The notes under the pieces were generated by a model. It made no database searches. It was not told the DNA's origin and saw only the letters and a program-made list of their open reading frames with translations. DNA of 64,000 bases, taken from assembly GCA_900313015.1 (NCBI GenBank), contig OMPR01000017.1, positions 341,512 to 405,511 of the forward strand, in the 5' to 3' direction. The DNA comes from Rhodobacteraceae bacterium EL53 (GTDB lineage: Bacteria; Pseudomonadota; Alphaproteobacteria; Rhodobacterales; Rhodobacteraceae). This document shows positions 56,901-64,000 of the stretch, piece after piece. The stretch's first letter is position 1. Every line of letters begins with the position of its first letter. The position numbers and the translations under genes are program-made.

Positions 56901-59516
56901 CTGATTTGGATCTACCCCTCCGCCAACGAGGTCCTGTTCCTGTCCGATCATCAGGACACCACCCGCCTCGAATGCGCGCGTATTCGCGATGGTTCCGACA
57001 TACTGCCGTACCCCGTCGATCCAAAGGTCGAACTCTCTGTTGCCACCGTTTATCTGTTGTACAACAGACACTTGGTGCAGATTTCCGTCGTACAATGCAG
57101 ACGCTGCAACAGAGGTGGCGACCCGAACACCCTGCAAATAAACTTCGACGAATTCATCACCAACACCTACAATCACCTCATTGGCGCTGCCGGGTGCAGC
57201 TGTCGCGTATGAAACGATCGACGAAAACCCAGGTGTAAGCCAAGGCACAACATCGCTCTGCACCAAGAACTCAATCGTAAAAGCATCCGTTGGGAAGGAC
57301 GTAAACCCGTTCAAAAGCAGATGTTGATCCGTCGTGCCCAACGGGTTGAGGCGCACCAGATCAAAGTCTTGATCGCCCAGCAAGAAATTGGTACCGCCGC
57401 CGCCGTCCAGCGTATCGTTTCCGCCGCCCCCGTTCAGAGTGTCGTTTCCGGCATCCCCAAACAGTTTCTCGTTAGAGCTGCCACCTCGTGCATGATCATT
57501 CCCGCGCCCCGTGTGCAGTTCAGTGCTGACCTCGTCCCCAATTACAGTATCATTCCCATCCCCGGTATAGACAATCTCGGTCCCGGTGATCTTGATGGCC
57601 ACACCATCAACGGTGCCCTTGTCCTTGCTCAGGTCGATCCTAGAGGCGCTGTCCACGGCGGCGGCATTAAAGACGTCCACGCCCGCGCCAAGGTGAAAGT
57701 TGGGTCCATGTCCCGCAGATCCCGCAAATTTGGAGAACTCTTCGGTGATGATCACAAGGTCATCGTCGGTTGCCGTCCGACCGCTGAACTCGACCTGAAC
57801 ACCGCGGATCGTGATCGGCAATCCTGTCGTGTCGTCGTTGATTTCGACGGTCCATTCACCGGTCGAGGTTTCGCCCATGAATGCGGTCGTGCCAAAGGAC
57901 CAACTCCGGTCAAAGGACTCGGTATCACCAGTGTCCGCAATCAACTGAACGCGGGTTCCATTCGGCGAGACCAGAAACATCTCCAGATCGGCAAGTCGAC
58001 CTGCAATAAAGTCCAATTCGACTGCTATATGTTCGATGGTGATGGCGTCTGCCGCCAGTACCTCGGTAGTGAACTCGGCCCCGGAATTGTCGATGACCGT
58101 TGGGGTCACAGCAATAATGTTGGTGTCGATGACGTCGTTGGCTGATGTGGATTGCAATCGCCATGTCTCGGCCAGTCTTACGGCAGCTTTGGCATCGACC
58201 AGACCAAAACCATAGTCATTCGAAAAATGCAGGCCACCACCGTTCCACGTTTGCGCACCATTCCAGAACCAGCTGGCCCCGTTGAGTTGCGTCCCCTCTT
58301 CGAACATCGCATTTGAGGGCGCGCTTGTGTTCGCGGGCGTGCCAATGAATGACCCAACATGCCGGGCAGAATTGGCCAAGATCATTTGCATGTCCCGCCA
58401 ACCGAGTTGCTCGTTGGCGTCCAGAACCAATGTAGCAACACCAGCTACAATTGGTGCTGCCGCCGAGGTCCCGGCAAAATTGGTATAATCCCCAGCTGTA
58501 CCGGGCGTCGTATTGTACCCGTCCGCACCTGACCGGTCAGTGGAATACACGCCCCAGGCGTTATTCGTGTCGTCCCCAAAAGCCGAGACCAACAGGTTGG
58601 CGCCGGGCGACGAATAACTAGTCACCCATCCATCCGCACGTAGAGCGCTTACACTAATTGTATACTTTGTACTTTCATCGGCATTTGCAGTTGCTTCCCC
58701 GCGCGTCGGGCTATCCGGGCCAGCACCCCGCGAGTTTCCATTTGACTTGACGAGAATTGTTCCAAGGCCGCCCCGACCCATTTCAGACGCCTCTTGAAAG
58801 GCTGCGAGCGGGTCTGGGTCGTTAACATAGACAATATCACCGTACCCGTAACTCATGGAAACAACATCACCAGTTCCGTTGTTTCCATTTGTGTTTCCGA
58901 TCCCGTTCCCTACACCAGCTGCGTCTCGGACCGCGTTACCTTCAGTGTCACCATTTCCGCGTCGGTACATGCGGATGGTCGAGTCAACTGCAATCCCCAC
59001 AACGCCGACGTTGTTGTCTGCAGCCCCAATGATGCCGATAATTGGCATCCCATGGTTGTCCGGCCCAAATGCATTATTGTAGATGCCAGAATTTTCGGCC
59101 GTAGGATCGAAATCCATATCATCGTAGTCGAAGTCGTTTACGGTGTCATAATTGACTGGTAAATCGACGTGCGAGAAATCTACACCATCATCGATTATTG
59201 TAACGACGATGTCTGTCCCGTCATAGTCGGCCCAGACATCGGTGACATTGATATCGAACTGACCTGCATTGGTGTTGTTCAACCACCATTGCTGCGCGTA
59301 TCCGGGATCGTCCCCGGGATTTGAGGCTGTGGGTGCCGGGATGGTCTCGCTTTCGAGCCCTGCATCGAACAATTCCAATTCGAAGGGCTGCGGTGCTCGA
59401 TGCTCTAACGCGATGAAGCGGGAAGAACCGGAAGAACCGTCTTGACCCACACCAGAACTGGAACGCGACCTCGTATCACCGGGTGCATCTGCTGAGTTAC
59501 CATACTTTGAAGTCAT
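53961..59516 (-). CDS. Giant mosaic secreted S8 protease (subtilase, P domain, LamG-like, CHRD, RTX)
   Basis: About 1851 residues. The subtilase domain (about 85-440) has the catalytic Asp in TIIDDGVDFSHVDL (109 or 110), His155 in DNHGMP and Ser351 in GTSAAAPIVAG. A proprotein-convertase P domain follows (about 475-580), then RTX repeats, a LamG/concanavalin-like domain (735-895), more RTX repeats, CHRD-like halves (1125-1250) and several ~91-residue modules (1290-1700), ending in a short RTX block and hydrophobic tail. There is no Sec signal, so type I secretion is likely. Start choice: GGGGGG lies a few bases before the ATG at 59516; the frame also has an ATG at 59555. Confidence 0.9.
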   Translation of the reverse strand: MTSKYGNSADAPGDTRSRSSSGVGQDGSSGSSRFIALEHRAPQPFELELFDAGLESETIPAPTASNPGDDPGYAQQWWLNNTNAGQFDINVTDVWADYDGTDIVVTIIDDGVDFSHVDLPVNYDTVNDFDYDDMDFDPTAENSGIYNNAFGPDNHGMPIIGIIGAADNNVGVVGIAVDSTIRMYRRGNGDTEGNAVRDAAGVGNGIGNTNGNNGTGDVVSMSYGYGDIVYVNDPDPLAAFQEASEMGRGGLGTILVKSNGNSRGAGPDSPTRGEATANADESTKYTISVSALRADGWVTSYSSPGANLLVSAFGDDTNNAWGVYSTDRSGADGYNTTPGTAGDYTNFAGTSAAAPIVAGVATLVLDANEQLGWRDMQMILANSARHVGSFIGTPANTSAPSNAMFEEGTQLNGASWFWNGAQTWNGGGLHFSNDYGFGLVDAKAAVRLAETWRLQSTSANDVIDTNIIAVTPTVIDNSGAEFTTEVLAADAITIEHIAVELDFIAGRLADLEMFLVSPNGTRVQLIADTGDTESFDRSWSFGTTAFMGETSTGEWTVEINDDTTGLPITIRGVQVEFSGRTATDDDLVIITEEFSKFAGSAGHGPNFHLGAGVDVFNAAAVDSASRIDLSKDKGTVDGVAIKITGTEIVYTGDGNDTVIGDEVSTELHTGRGNDHARGGSSNEKLFGDAGNDTLNGGGGNDTLDGGGGTNFLLGDQDFDLVRLNPLGTTDQHLLLNGFTSFPTDAFTIEFLVQSDVVPWLTPGFSSIVSYATAAPGSANEVIVGVGDEFVEVYLQGVRVATSVAASALYDGNLHQVSVVQQINGGNREFDLWIDGVRQYVGTIANTRAFEAGGVLMIGQEQDLVGGGVDPNQVLNGSIGEIRIFDTARTASEIRENAFSKVQPTTSNLVANWSVDAANGTVNNLAPSGPGPLVPTGVTAPEFVAGDAGGNDLLIAGTGSDTLLGGGGNDTIIVSNDTNEALIRGGDGIDTIDFSGGTDFRAFLRLDINRDLNYRADVFGVENIVGSSLNDVMVGDTQANHFVGNADDDLLRGGGGDDTLDGGFGKDGLNGEDDDDLISGGFGEDNLNGGSGTGDTLSFEDDRRETIINLDSGTALAASSMINLSMAPTTLAVLAAAEAGNIYINVHSTMFPSGELRGQVGPILTDTTVGVVRTVVFRDIILVSANQVPPVISDSSGFATLTMVDNNGTVTYSISMVTDLNSALITAAHLHQAPAGSNGGVVANILGGGGTLTNSYESDSALNFENVIGGLNQDLITGNSLSNRLDGGNGGPDTLIGGAGEDTYLIRNVGDTIVETVGEGTQDKVQSFVNFALAADDDIEFLEVHSSFNTGTTRSLTGNALAQTITGHNGKNTLRDGVDGMAGAADTMMGLQGDDTYRVNHSGTIVQENMGEGNDRVITYVNYALGAGQEVERLQTNATTGTNTLSLQGNELAQYILGNNGRNTLRDGADGQAGAADILIGLQGDDTYRVNNSAADVREKVGEGNDRVITYVNYALGAGQEVERLQTNATTGTNTLSLQGNELAQYILGNNGRNTLRDGADGQAGAADILIGLQGDDTYRVNNSAADVREKVGEGNDRVITYVNYALGAGQEVEGLQTNATTGTADIDLTGNELAQYLLGNAGENYLKTGGGAADFMRGMQGDDKYRVYNTADSVVENSGQGTDKVYTSVNYALMASSHVEYLQTNSSSGTSDIGLTGNELAQTIIGNTGDNRIDGKDGTDILRGLGGSDTFAFSSSLGVGNVDTVLDFNVADDQFELEDAVFSALSLGTLGVSSFVANVTGQAVDALDRVIYDVNEGGLLYDVDGVGGADAIQFASLSAGLTLSNNDFVIV
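54666..55211 (-). repeat. Two near-identical 273-bp tandem units within the protease gene
   Basis: Unit A is 54666-54938 and unit B is 54939-55211. They differ at only about eight positions by eye, several of them silent. Each encodes one 91-residue module with DDTYRVNNSAADVREKVGEGNDRV, then TYVNYALGAGQEVE and LSLQGNELAQYILGNNGRNTLRDG. Related but diverged modules lie on both sides (about 54400-54665 and 55212-55650), so the array holds four to five modules. The pair is a recent duplication, free to expand or contract. Confidence 0.9.
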
Positions 59517-60426
59517 TACAATTTCCCCCCAGGATGTTTGCAACGCAAGCAACATCCAAACTCAAAAAAGTCAGAAATAAGAGATCAGCGATTAAAAAAC
59601 TAAATCGTATTGGGCAAAAGTGGCGCATGTAAGGGCTTACAAGTCAAGCATCACAGCATTTGGATCGAATTAGTGAGTTAGAAGATTGGTCCAAGAAATC
59701 CGTCTTGAATGTATTTAAGCTGTTCCCTGCCCCAGAGATTTCATCAACAGAAACAACTGTTAGAGCATTTCAAAATCGGTTTCGTGGAATTTGTTGCTCA
59801 CCGCACATCATAATTAGAAAAGATATTAAGACGTAGATGTTTCAGAGTGAAAACACCGCCTGCTCAACAGAAATCGTTGGCGGTTCTAAGCTCCCTTAAC
59901 CAAAATTGCCAAGTCATGTGGCGCTAACTGTCTAAGGCGATCCACACTCGTGTGGCCGGTGTTTCAAAATCTCTCAATTTCAAACGTTCGCAGCGATCTT
60001 AAGACCGGCTGATTTCTACTCTACGACCAGTTTCACCGGGACCAAAGCAGGTGGTAAAAATGCCCAACCTTTTCTGTTTGAACAACGGGTTGGTGGCTTT
60101 TTGGAGCCCTCTTTCCAAAGCCCAGAGCAAGCCTCGTATAGACGATCAGCCTTTACTGAGTAGGTTTGAACTCGAAGCGGTCAAACAGGGATGATGCATT
60201 TCATAGAAGTTGTCTGCCGGATGAGTGGCCGATTTCGAAATTTAACCTTACAGCCACGCAGTAACAGCGAAGTCGCCTTTCCTTCCCAAAGTGTTGAAAG
60301 GCAAAGACAGCAGTGGGCTAAGAGCAGGCTTTAACGCGAACTTAATCAGCTGGCGAGTTGCAGCAAGTCGCCGTCCGTGCAATCAAAATAGCGGGTATTG
60401 CTGCCTGCTGATTATTTACTCGGCCA
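59517..60426. other. 910-base non-coding stretch upstream of the mosaic protease
   Basis: No supported gene on either strand. It must hold the protease promoter and, on its right, the 3' flank of the PafA-like gene. A weak hairpin on the plus strand at about 60062-60102 (CCAACC with GGTTGG, then GGCTTTTTGG) could be a terminator, but nothing upstream of it looks like a gene. It is among the longest gene-free stretches in the window, unlike the dense housekeeping half. Confidence 0.4.
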
Positions 60427-62124
60427 TTACTGCCCCAATACTTCCAGTAGAACTTCGCCAGTCGCTCCTGAGGGTGGTCTGGTTCCCGCAACGACCGACA
60501 AGGTCAAAGCAACATCGATGGTATGAACCCGCCGTGACACAGTCTGAGGCTCAATCCCTTGTCCTGCGAACAGGATCGGAACGAATGTGTCATAGCGCCA
60601 AGGCGATCCGTGGGTGACTGTCACAGACAACCCGTCCATATCGTTGATGAACGTTTCGGGCTCGAAAACGACATATATATCGCCTGACCGGTCCCGATGG
60701 TAATTGTTCAATACGGCATGCATAAGGGCATTGTCGGGAACCGAGCCTTCCCGCAAGCGTGAACTGGGAATAGCATAAGCCACACCTTCGAAGGCTACCA
60801 ATTCACCTGCAATCGCAGTCTCAAGCGCCACCCTGTCGATGTCGGGGTTGTCCCGAATATCGGCAGCTAGGGTCAAATATGGATGGTCATAACCTTCGAA
60901 TAGCGGACCTTGTATGTTGAAACGCCCTTTAATCTTCTCGGCAGCAGGTGCTGTGTTCCATTCATCGGGAGAAACATAGCTGCCAGGCATTCCGATTGAG
61001 GCAAGATAACCAGGTGCTTCTGGGGCACCGTGGTCTGAGGACAATACAATCAAGGTGTGTTCAAGGCCAACCTCGGCATCGACATAGGCAAACAGATCGG
61101 CCAGCGTCCGATCAAGCTGTAACAGATTGTCCTCAGCCTCTAGGCTCGATGGTCCAAAGAAATGCCCCACATAATCGGTCACAGAAAAGCTAACGCCCAG
61201 AAAATCGGTCACATCGTCATCCCCCAACCCCTCTTCGGCGATGAGAGTCTTCGCAAAATCAGCGGTCATGCGATCGCCAAAAGGACTAAGCGTTAGCAAG
61301 GTCGTAAAGTATTTGTCCTCGGTCGTTCCCAACGGATGCGGAAAAGTGCGGCCAAACCCCGCAAAATCCGGTTCCCAGTCCTGATCGTCGCGCGTTCCAA
61401 AAAGATAGCTGTCAATCGGATTCAAGAGTTCCCACAAATGGTCACTGAAGCTTTGCGGCAGACCTTTGTCGTTCCATGCATCGACCCACTCGGGGTAGGC
61501 ATCATAGTAGTAGTTGCTTGTTACGAACTCTCCGACCGCTTTTGAAAACCAGAATGCTTTGCCCGCGTGCCCAGCCATCGCAACAGCACCCCGATCTTTG
61601 ATCGAAACACCAAATACTTTTGCACCCCCGGCTGTGTTCACCGCTAGCTCGTCGCCAAATGACGATGTCAGGATTGTTCGTGGCGAACGACCATCACTGG
61701 TCGCGGCGCGCTGCGTGGGATCGATTTCAGTTGCATCGTCAACATCAGCGCCACCTGTGAGAATCGAATAGTCTGGGTCTTCGATATTATAGACGGTGCG
61801 TCCAGCACTGCGGTCATACCACAGGTTGCCAACCATGCCATGGGCAGCTGGGTTGGCACCGGTTGCCAGCGTAGTGTGCCCCACAATCGTTTCGGTGTTG
61901 GCATGGGTGTGGTGGGCATTGTTGTAGTGAATGCCTTCCTCAAGCAGATATCTGAAGCCACCTTCTCCGAGTTGATCCAAATGACGGGTAGGCATATCCC
62001 CACGCAGTTGGTCGACGGTGATTTGCAGGATAAGTTTTGGCTTATCCGTTGCAGACGCGGCGATTGGAACAGAGCTGAGTGCAAAAAGTAAACAAAAGGC
62101 GGTTGTTGGAAAAAAAAAATGCAT
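60427..62124 (-). CDS. Secreted alkaline phosphatase family protein (PafA-like)
   Basis: A 565-residue protein with a signal peptide (about residues 1-26, ending AASA) and the alkaline phosphatase superfamily fold of type I phosphodiesterase/PafA enzymes. The metal-binding and nucleophile region is ITVDQLRGDMPTRHLDQL (Asp38) and HANTETIVGHTTLATGANPAAHG, with Thr77 or Thr79 as nucleophile, and LSSDHGAPEAPGYLAS carries further metal ligands. It probably cleaves phosphomonoesters outside the cytoplasm. PafA is calcium-activated and not inhibited by phosphate in characterised members. I see no Pho box upstream. It is a lone gene between non-coding stretches. Confidence 0.88.
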   Translation of the reverse strand: MHFFFPTTAFCLLFALSSVPIAASATDKPKLILQITVDQLRGDMPTRHLDQLGEGGFRYLLEEGIHYNNAHHTHANTETIVGHTTLATGANPAAHGMVGNLWYDRSAGRTVYNIEDPDYSILTGGADVDDATEIDPTQRAATSDGRSPRTILTSSFGDELAVNTAGGAKVFGVSIKDRGAVAMAGHAGKAFWFSKAVGEFVTSNYYYDAYPEWVDAWNDKGLPQSFSDHLWELLNPIDSYLFGTRDDQDWEPDFAGFGRTFPHPLGTTEDKYFTTLLTLSPFGDRMTADFAKTLIAEEGLGDDDVTDFLGVSFSVTDYVGHFFGPSSLEAEDNLLQLDRTLADLFAYVDAEVGLEHTLIVLSSDHGAPEAPGYLASIGMPGSYVSPDEWNTAPAAEKIKGRFNIQGPLFEGYDHPYLTLAADIRDNPDIDRVALETAIAGELVAFEGVAYAIPSSRLREGSVPDNALMHAVLNNYHRDRSGDIYVVFEPETFINDMDGLSVTVTHGSPWRYDTFVPILFAGQGIEPQTVSRRVHTIDVALTLSVVAGTRPPSGATGEVLLEVLGQ

Positions 62125-62479
62125 GGGACGTCCTGTGTCGTGGCGAGCGAATGGAACAGAGTATGCAAGGTTTTGCCACGCGAGCGTAAGCTTTTATCTT
62201 GTTTAGGTCGCTTTCGGCACAAAACAGACATGACCAGCCAATACCTCCGACGGTGAAAGTTGTCATTTGCAGCAAGAGCCAAGAACTACACTAACGGAGA
62301 CGAAACCGGTCATCCGTAAGCGACTTGCATAAGTGAGGCATCCACGTCGGCTTCAGCCGAAGGAAGGCGATAATCCCAAAAATCCGACTGTGTGATCTAG
62401 ATTGCATCGCATTTCAACTTTCAACCCTAAGGTACACAGAGCACGTATTCGTGTTAAGTTGACAATCCGGAGAGCTTTG
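62125..62479. other. Divergent intergenic region between the PafA-like and tail-collar genes
   Basis: About 355 bases with the promoters of two divergent secreted-protein genes. I found no Pho box (no 7-base repeats at 11-base spacing) and no gene. TTGTCAT occurs once near 62260, alone. Confidence 0.4.
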
Positions 62480-63118
62480 ATGTTTAAATTTACTGCCGTC
62501 GCAGCCATTGCTTGCACTATTTCTCTCATTACACCGGCTTCAAAAGCTGAAGCTGGGAATGATCCATTTATTGGTGAGTTGATGCTTGTTGGGTTCAATT
62601 TTTGCCCGCGAAATTGGGCTGACGCCAACGGTGCCTTACTGGCAATCTCGTCTCACCAAGCATTATTTTCGCTACTGGGGACAATGTACGGAGGTGACGG
62701 GCGCACGACGTTTGGTTTGCCAGATCTCCGAGGCCGAGTTGCGGTTGGAACCGGGACTGGACCAGGTTTGAGCCCTGTGGCCCAAGGAAATCATTTCGGA
62801 GTGCCGACGACGACCCAAACCATTGCAACCATGGCCAATCATTCTCACACGGCAACGAGTACTGGGACGACAACGATCCATACTGTAGGGGAAGATGCAA
62901 CCCAGACCGAGCCTAGCGGCGCAGTCTTCGGGTATTCGGGTACAGCAATTTATTCAACATTTCCGCCGGATGAAACAATGGCTTCAAGTGCTGCCACCAC
63001 AAATGTCGCGACTACGATTGTGAATAGTGGAGGTGGTCAAGCACAAGAAAACCACCAACCTTCATTGGGGCTGCGTTATTGTATCGCTCTGAATGGAACC
63101 TACCCCTCTCGCAATTAA
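62480..63118 (+). CDS. Secreted phage tail-collar-domain protein
   Basis: A 212-residue protein with a Sec signal peptide (FKFTAVAAIACTISLITPASKAEA, about residues 2-25), followed by the tail collar domain: NDPFIGELMLVGFNFCPRNWADANGALLAIS and LFSLLGTMYGGDGRTTFGLPDLRGRVAVGTG. A Thr/Ser-rich region follows (MANHSHTATSTGTTTIH), then the conserved end QPSLGLRYCIALNGTYPS. Start choice: GGAGAG precedes the ATG at 62480. Tail-collar proteins are usually phage tail tips or microcystin-dependent-protein-like orphans, normally with no signal peptide. Two cysteines (FNFC, RYC) could form a disulfide, fitting export. No other phage gene is nearby. Confidence 0.85.
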   Translation: MFKFTAVAAIACTISLITPASKAEAGNDPFIGELMLVGFNFCPRNWADANGALLAISSHQALFSLLGTMYGGDGRTTFGLPDLRGRVAVGTGTGPGLSPVAQGNHFGVPTTTQTIATMANHSHTATSTGTTTIHTVGEDATQTEPSGAVFGYSGTAIYSTFPPDETMASSAATTNVATTIVNSGGGQAQENHQPSLGLRYCIALNGTYPSRN

Positions 63119-63140
63119 CCCAACTGTGACTCAAACAAAA

Positions 63141-63167
63141 GCGAGATTGGTACAGAACCAATCTCGC
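63141..63167 (+). terminator. Perfect hairpin after the tail-collar gene
   Basis: GCGAGATTGGT (63141-63151) and ACCAATCTCGC (63157-63167) form an 11-bp perfect stem with a 5-base loop, 23 bases after the stop. There is no clear T run, so it may be a processing or stability hairpin rather than a full terminator. Confidence 0.6.
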
Positions 63168-63361
63168 AAGTTCCAATTAGATGTAAGGCAGATCACGATA
63201 GTGCATAGGGTGCTGGAGATCTATTTTGTGTACTCGCGACACATTTCGCTTTAGCCGCAGGCCTGCACAGAGGCCGGCATGATTTTCAACTTGTCCACCT
63301 ATTACAACAACCGTCCGAACTCGAAGGCCTAAAGCTACTCTAGGCGAGCGAAAATGGTCAT

Positions 63362-64000
63362 TCAATTGTAGCCTTGAAATGCCTCGCCGGGTTTGATGTT
63401 CGGATACGTCGTCATACTGGAAGTGAGGCCACTAAGAATGCCAGTAATCGGCGTCATCACCCATGCATGAGAGAACCCTTCGTTGCCCCAAAGCTCGAAT
63501 TGTTCTGCAGGGTCTTCCCTAACGTTGAAAACTTGAGGAAAAGTGTGCCGCTTGATCTCTGAGAAACTCGACTCGGCTGTGAAGAAATGGACCTTCATAT
63601 CACGCCATTTCACGGCGAAAACATCGTCGCCTACAAAGGTGACAACATGCTCGCGGTTCGAGGTTTCTTGTTCGCCGAGTAAGAAAGCGCTCTGATCCAC
63701 ACCGTCGATTGGACGGTCTTTTGGGATACGGGCGTCTGCACCTACTAGCGTCGCGAGTGTTGGGTAAATATCGAGAACAGAAACGATCTCGTTTGACACC
63801 CTTTCTTCAGGGATGTTTCCGGGCCAACGTACCATAGCAGGCGTTCGCAAACCGCCTTCAAAACCAGTGCTAAGACCACCGCGCCAAGGCCCGGTTGATC
63901 CGCCGACCTCGCCAGTCGCGTATCCAAGCCCTTGGGGAAGAGTTCCCGGTCCATTGTCGCCTGTCAGAACGACGATGGTGTTTTCGGCAATACCCGTTGT
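63362..64000 (-). CDS. Sulfatase (arylsulfatase type), C-terminal part, runs off the window
   Basis: The minus-strand frame is open from the right edge to the stop at 63362, giving the last 212 residues. It has the sulfatase C-terminal signatures VVLTGDNGPGT, GPWRGGLSTGFEGGLRTPAMVRWPG and VLDIYPTLATLVGA, then the GVDQSAFLLGE block. The N-terminal CxPxR formylglycine site lies outside the window. It may desulfate algal polysaccharides, consistent with a marine lifestyle and the neighbouring secreted hydrolases; the substrate is inference. Confidence 0.9.
   Translation of the reverse strand, partial: TTGIAENTIVVLTGDNGPGTLPQGLGYATGEVGGSTGPWRGGLSTGFEGGLRTPAMVRWPGNIPEERVSNEIVSVLDIYPTLATLVGADARIPKDRPIDGVDQSAFLLGEQETSNREHVVTFVGDDVFAVKWRDMKVHFFTAESSFSEIKRHTFPQVFNVREDPAEQFELWGNEGFSHAWVMTPITGILSGLTSSMTTYPNIKPGEAFQGYN

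Noticed and set aside
56095-56904. Long plus-strand ORFs rich in Ser and Pro opposite the protease gene
   Set aside because: They are antisense shadows of RTX glycine/aspartate repeats, which give open Ser/Pro-rich frames by codon bias.
62480-63118. Tail-collar gene as part of a prophage
   Set aside because: No integrase, capsid, terminase or other tail gene lies in the window, and the protein has a signal peptide.

Overview
The window looks like a chromosomal segment of a marine alphaproteobacterium of the Rhodobacteraceae/Roseobacter group. This rests on family recognition, not a database search. The markers are: glutaryl-CoA dehydrogenase beside a divergent LysR regulator; a phoR-pstSCAB-phoU-phoB block with long PstC and PstA proteins; a class II (plant-type) DAHP synthase; a PF07310-type PAS protein with CtrA-like sites upstream; a COQ10-type ubiquinone protein; IalB-family and DUF882 envelope proteins; and a reductive activator of corrinoid proteins. 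No intact insertion sequence, CRISPR array or prophage was seen.

Layout. (1) 0-10.3 kb, carbon metabolism and transport: the end of a serine beta-lactamase-like hydrolase, acetoacetyl-CoA synthetase, acyl-CoA thioesterase II, an SDR followed by the remnant of a second SDR, a membrane acyltransferase, tRNA-Gly(CCC), a SulP anion transporter, GcdH and its divergent LysR regulator. (2) 10.3-17.8 kb, the phosphate regulon, with a triple PhoB box in front of pstS. (3) 17.9-25.2 kb, housekeeping genes: gamma-carbonic anhydrase-like protein, guanylate kinase, YicC, PAS protein, DAHP synthase, a GlxA-type regulator and a PQQ-type sugar dehydrogenase. (4) 25.3-30.5 kb, a complete branched-chain amino-acid-type ABC transporter (SBP-LivG-LivF-LivH-LivM). 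(5) 30.6-38.9 kb, a HerA-like ATPase, two candidate small RNAs, IalB, and an envelope cluster with a dedicated ACP, a FabF-like condensing enzyme, LpxD, an L,D-transpeptidase and a Tat-exported DUF882 protein. (6) 39-50.1 kb, RACo-like protein, guaB, MmgE/PrpD, COQ10, hpt, a small membrane protein, an AI-2E transporter, cardiolipin synthase and an MscS channel.

(7) 50.1-64 kb is the accessory part, with long non-coding stretches. It holds a broken RTX/cadherin-like/delta-60-repeat gene (two frameshifts and at least four in-frame stops), a roughly 1850-residue mosaic S8 protease (subtilase, P domain, LamG-like domain, permuted CHRD halves, RTX repeats and near-identical 91-residue modules), a PafA-like secreted phosphatase, a secreted tail-collar-domain protein and the end of a sulfatase. 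Read together, these encode secreted, probably calcium-dependent hydrolases for polymeric organic matter. The secretion machinery for the RTX proteins is not in the window.

The least explained items are the two orphan-terminator small RNA candidates at 32.2-32.5 kb, the mosaic protease with its 273-bp repeats, the decaying RTX gene next to it, and the secreted tail-collar protein. Starts were moved from the longest ORF where a Shine-Dalgarno sequence and family N-terminus favoured an internal start; each case is noted.
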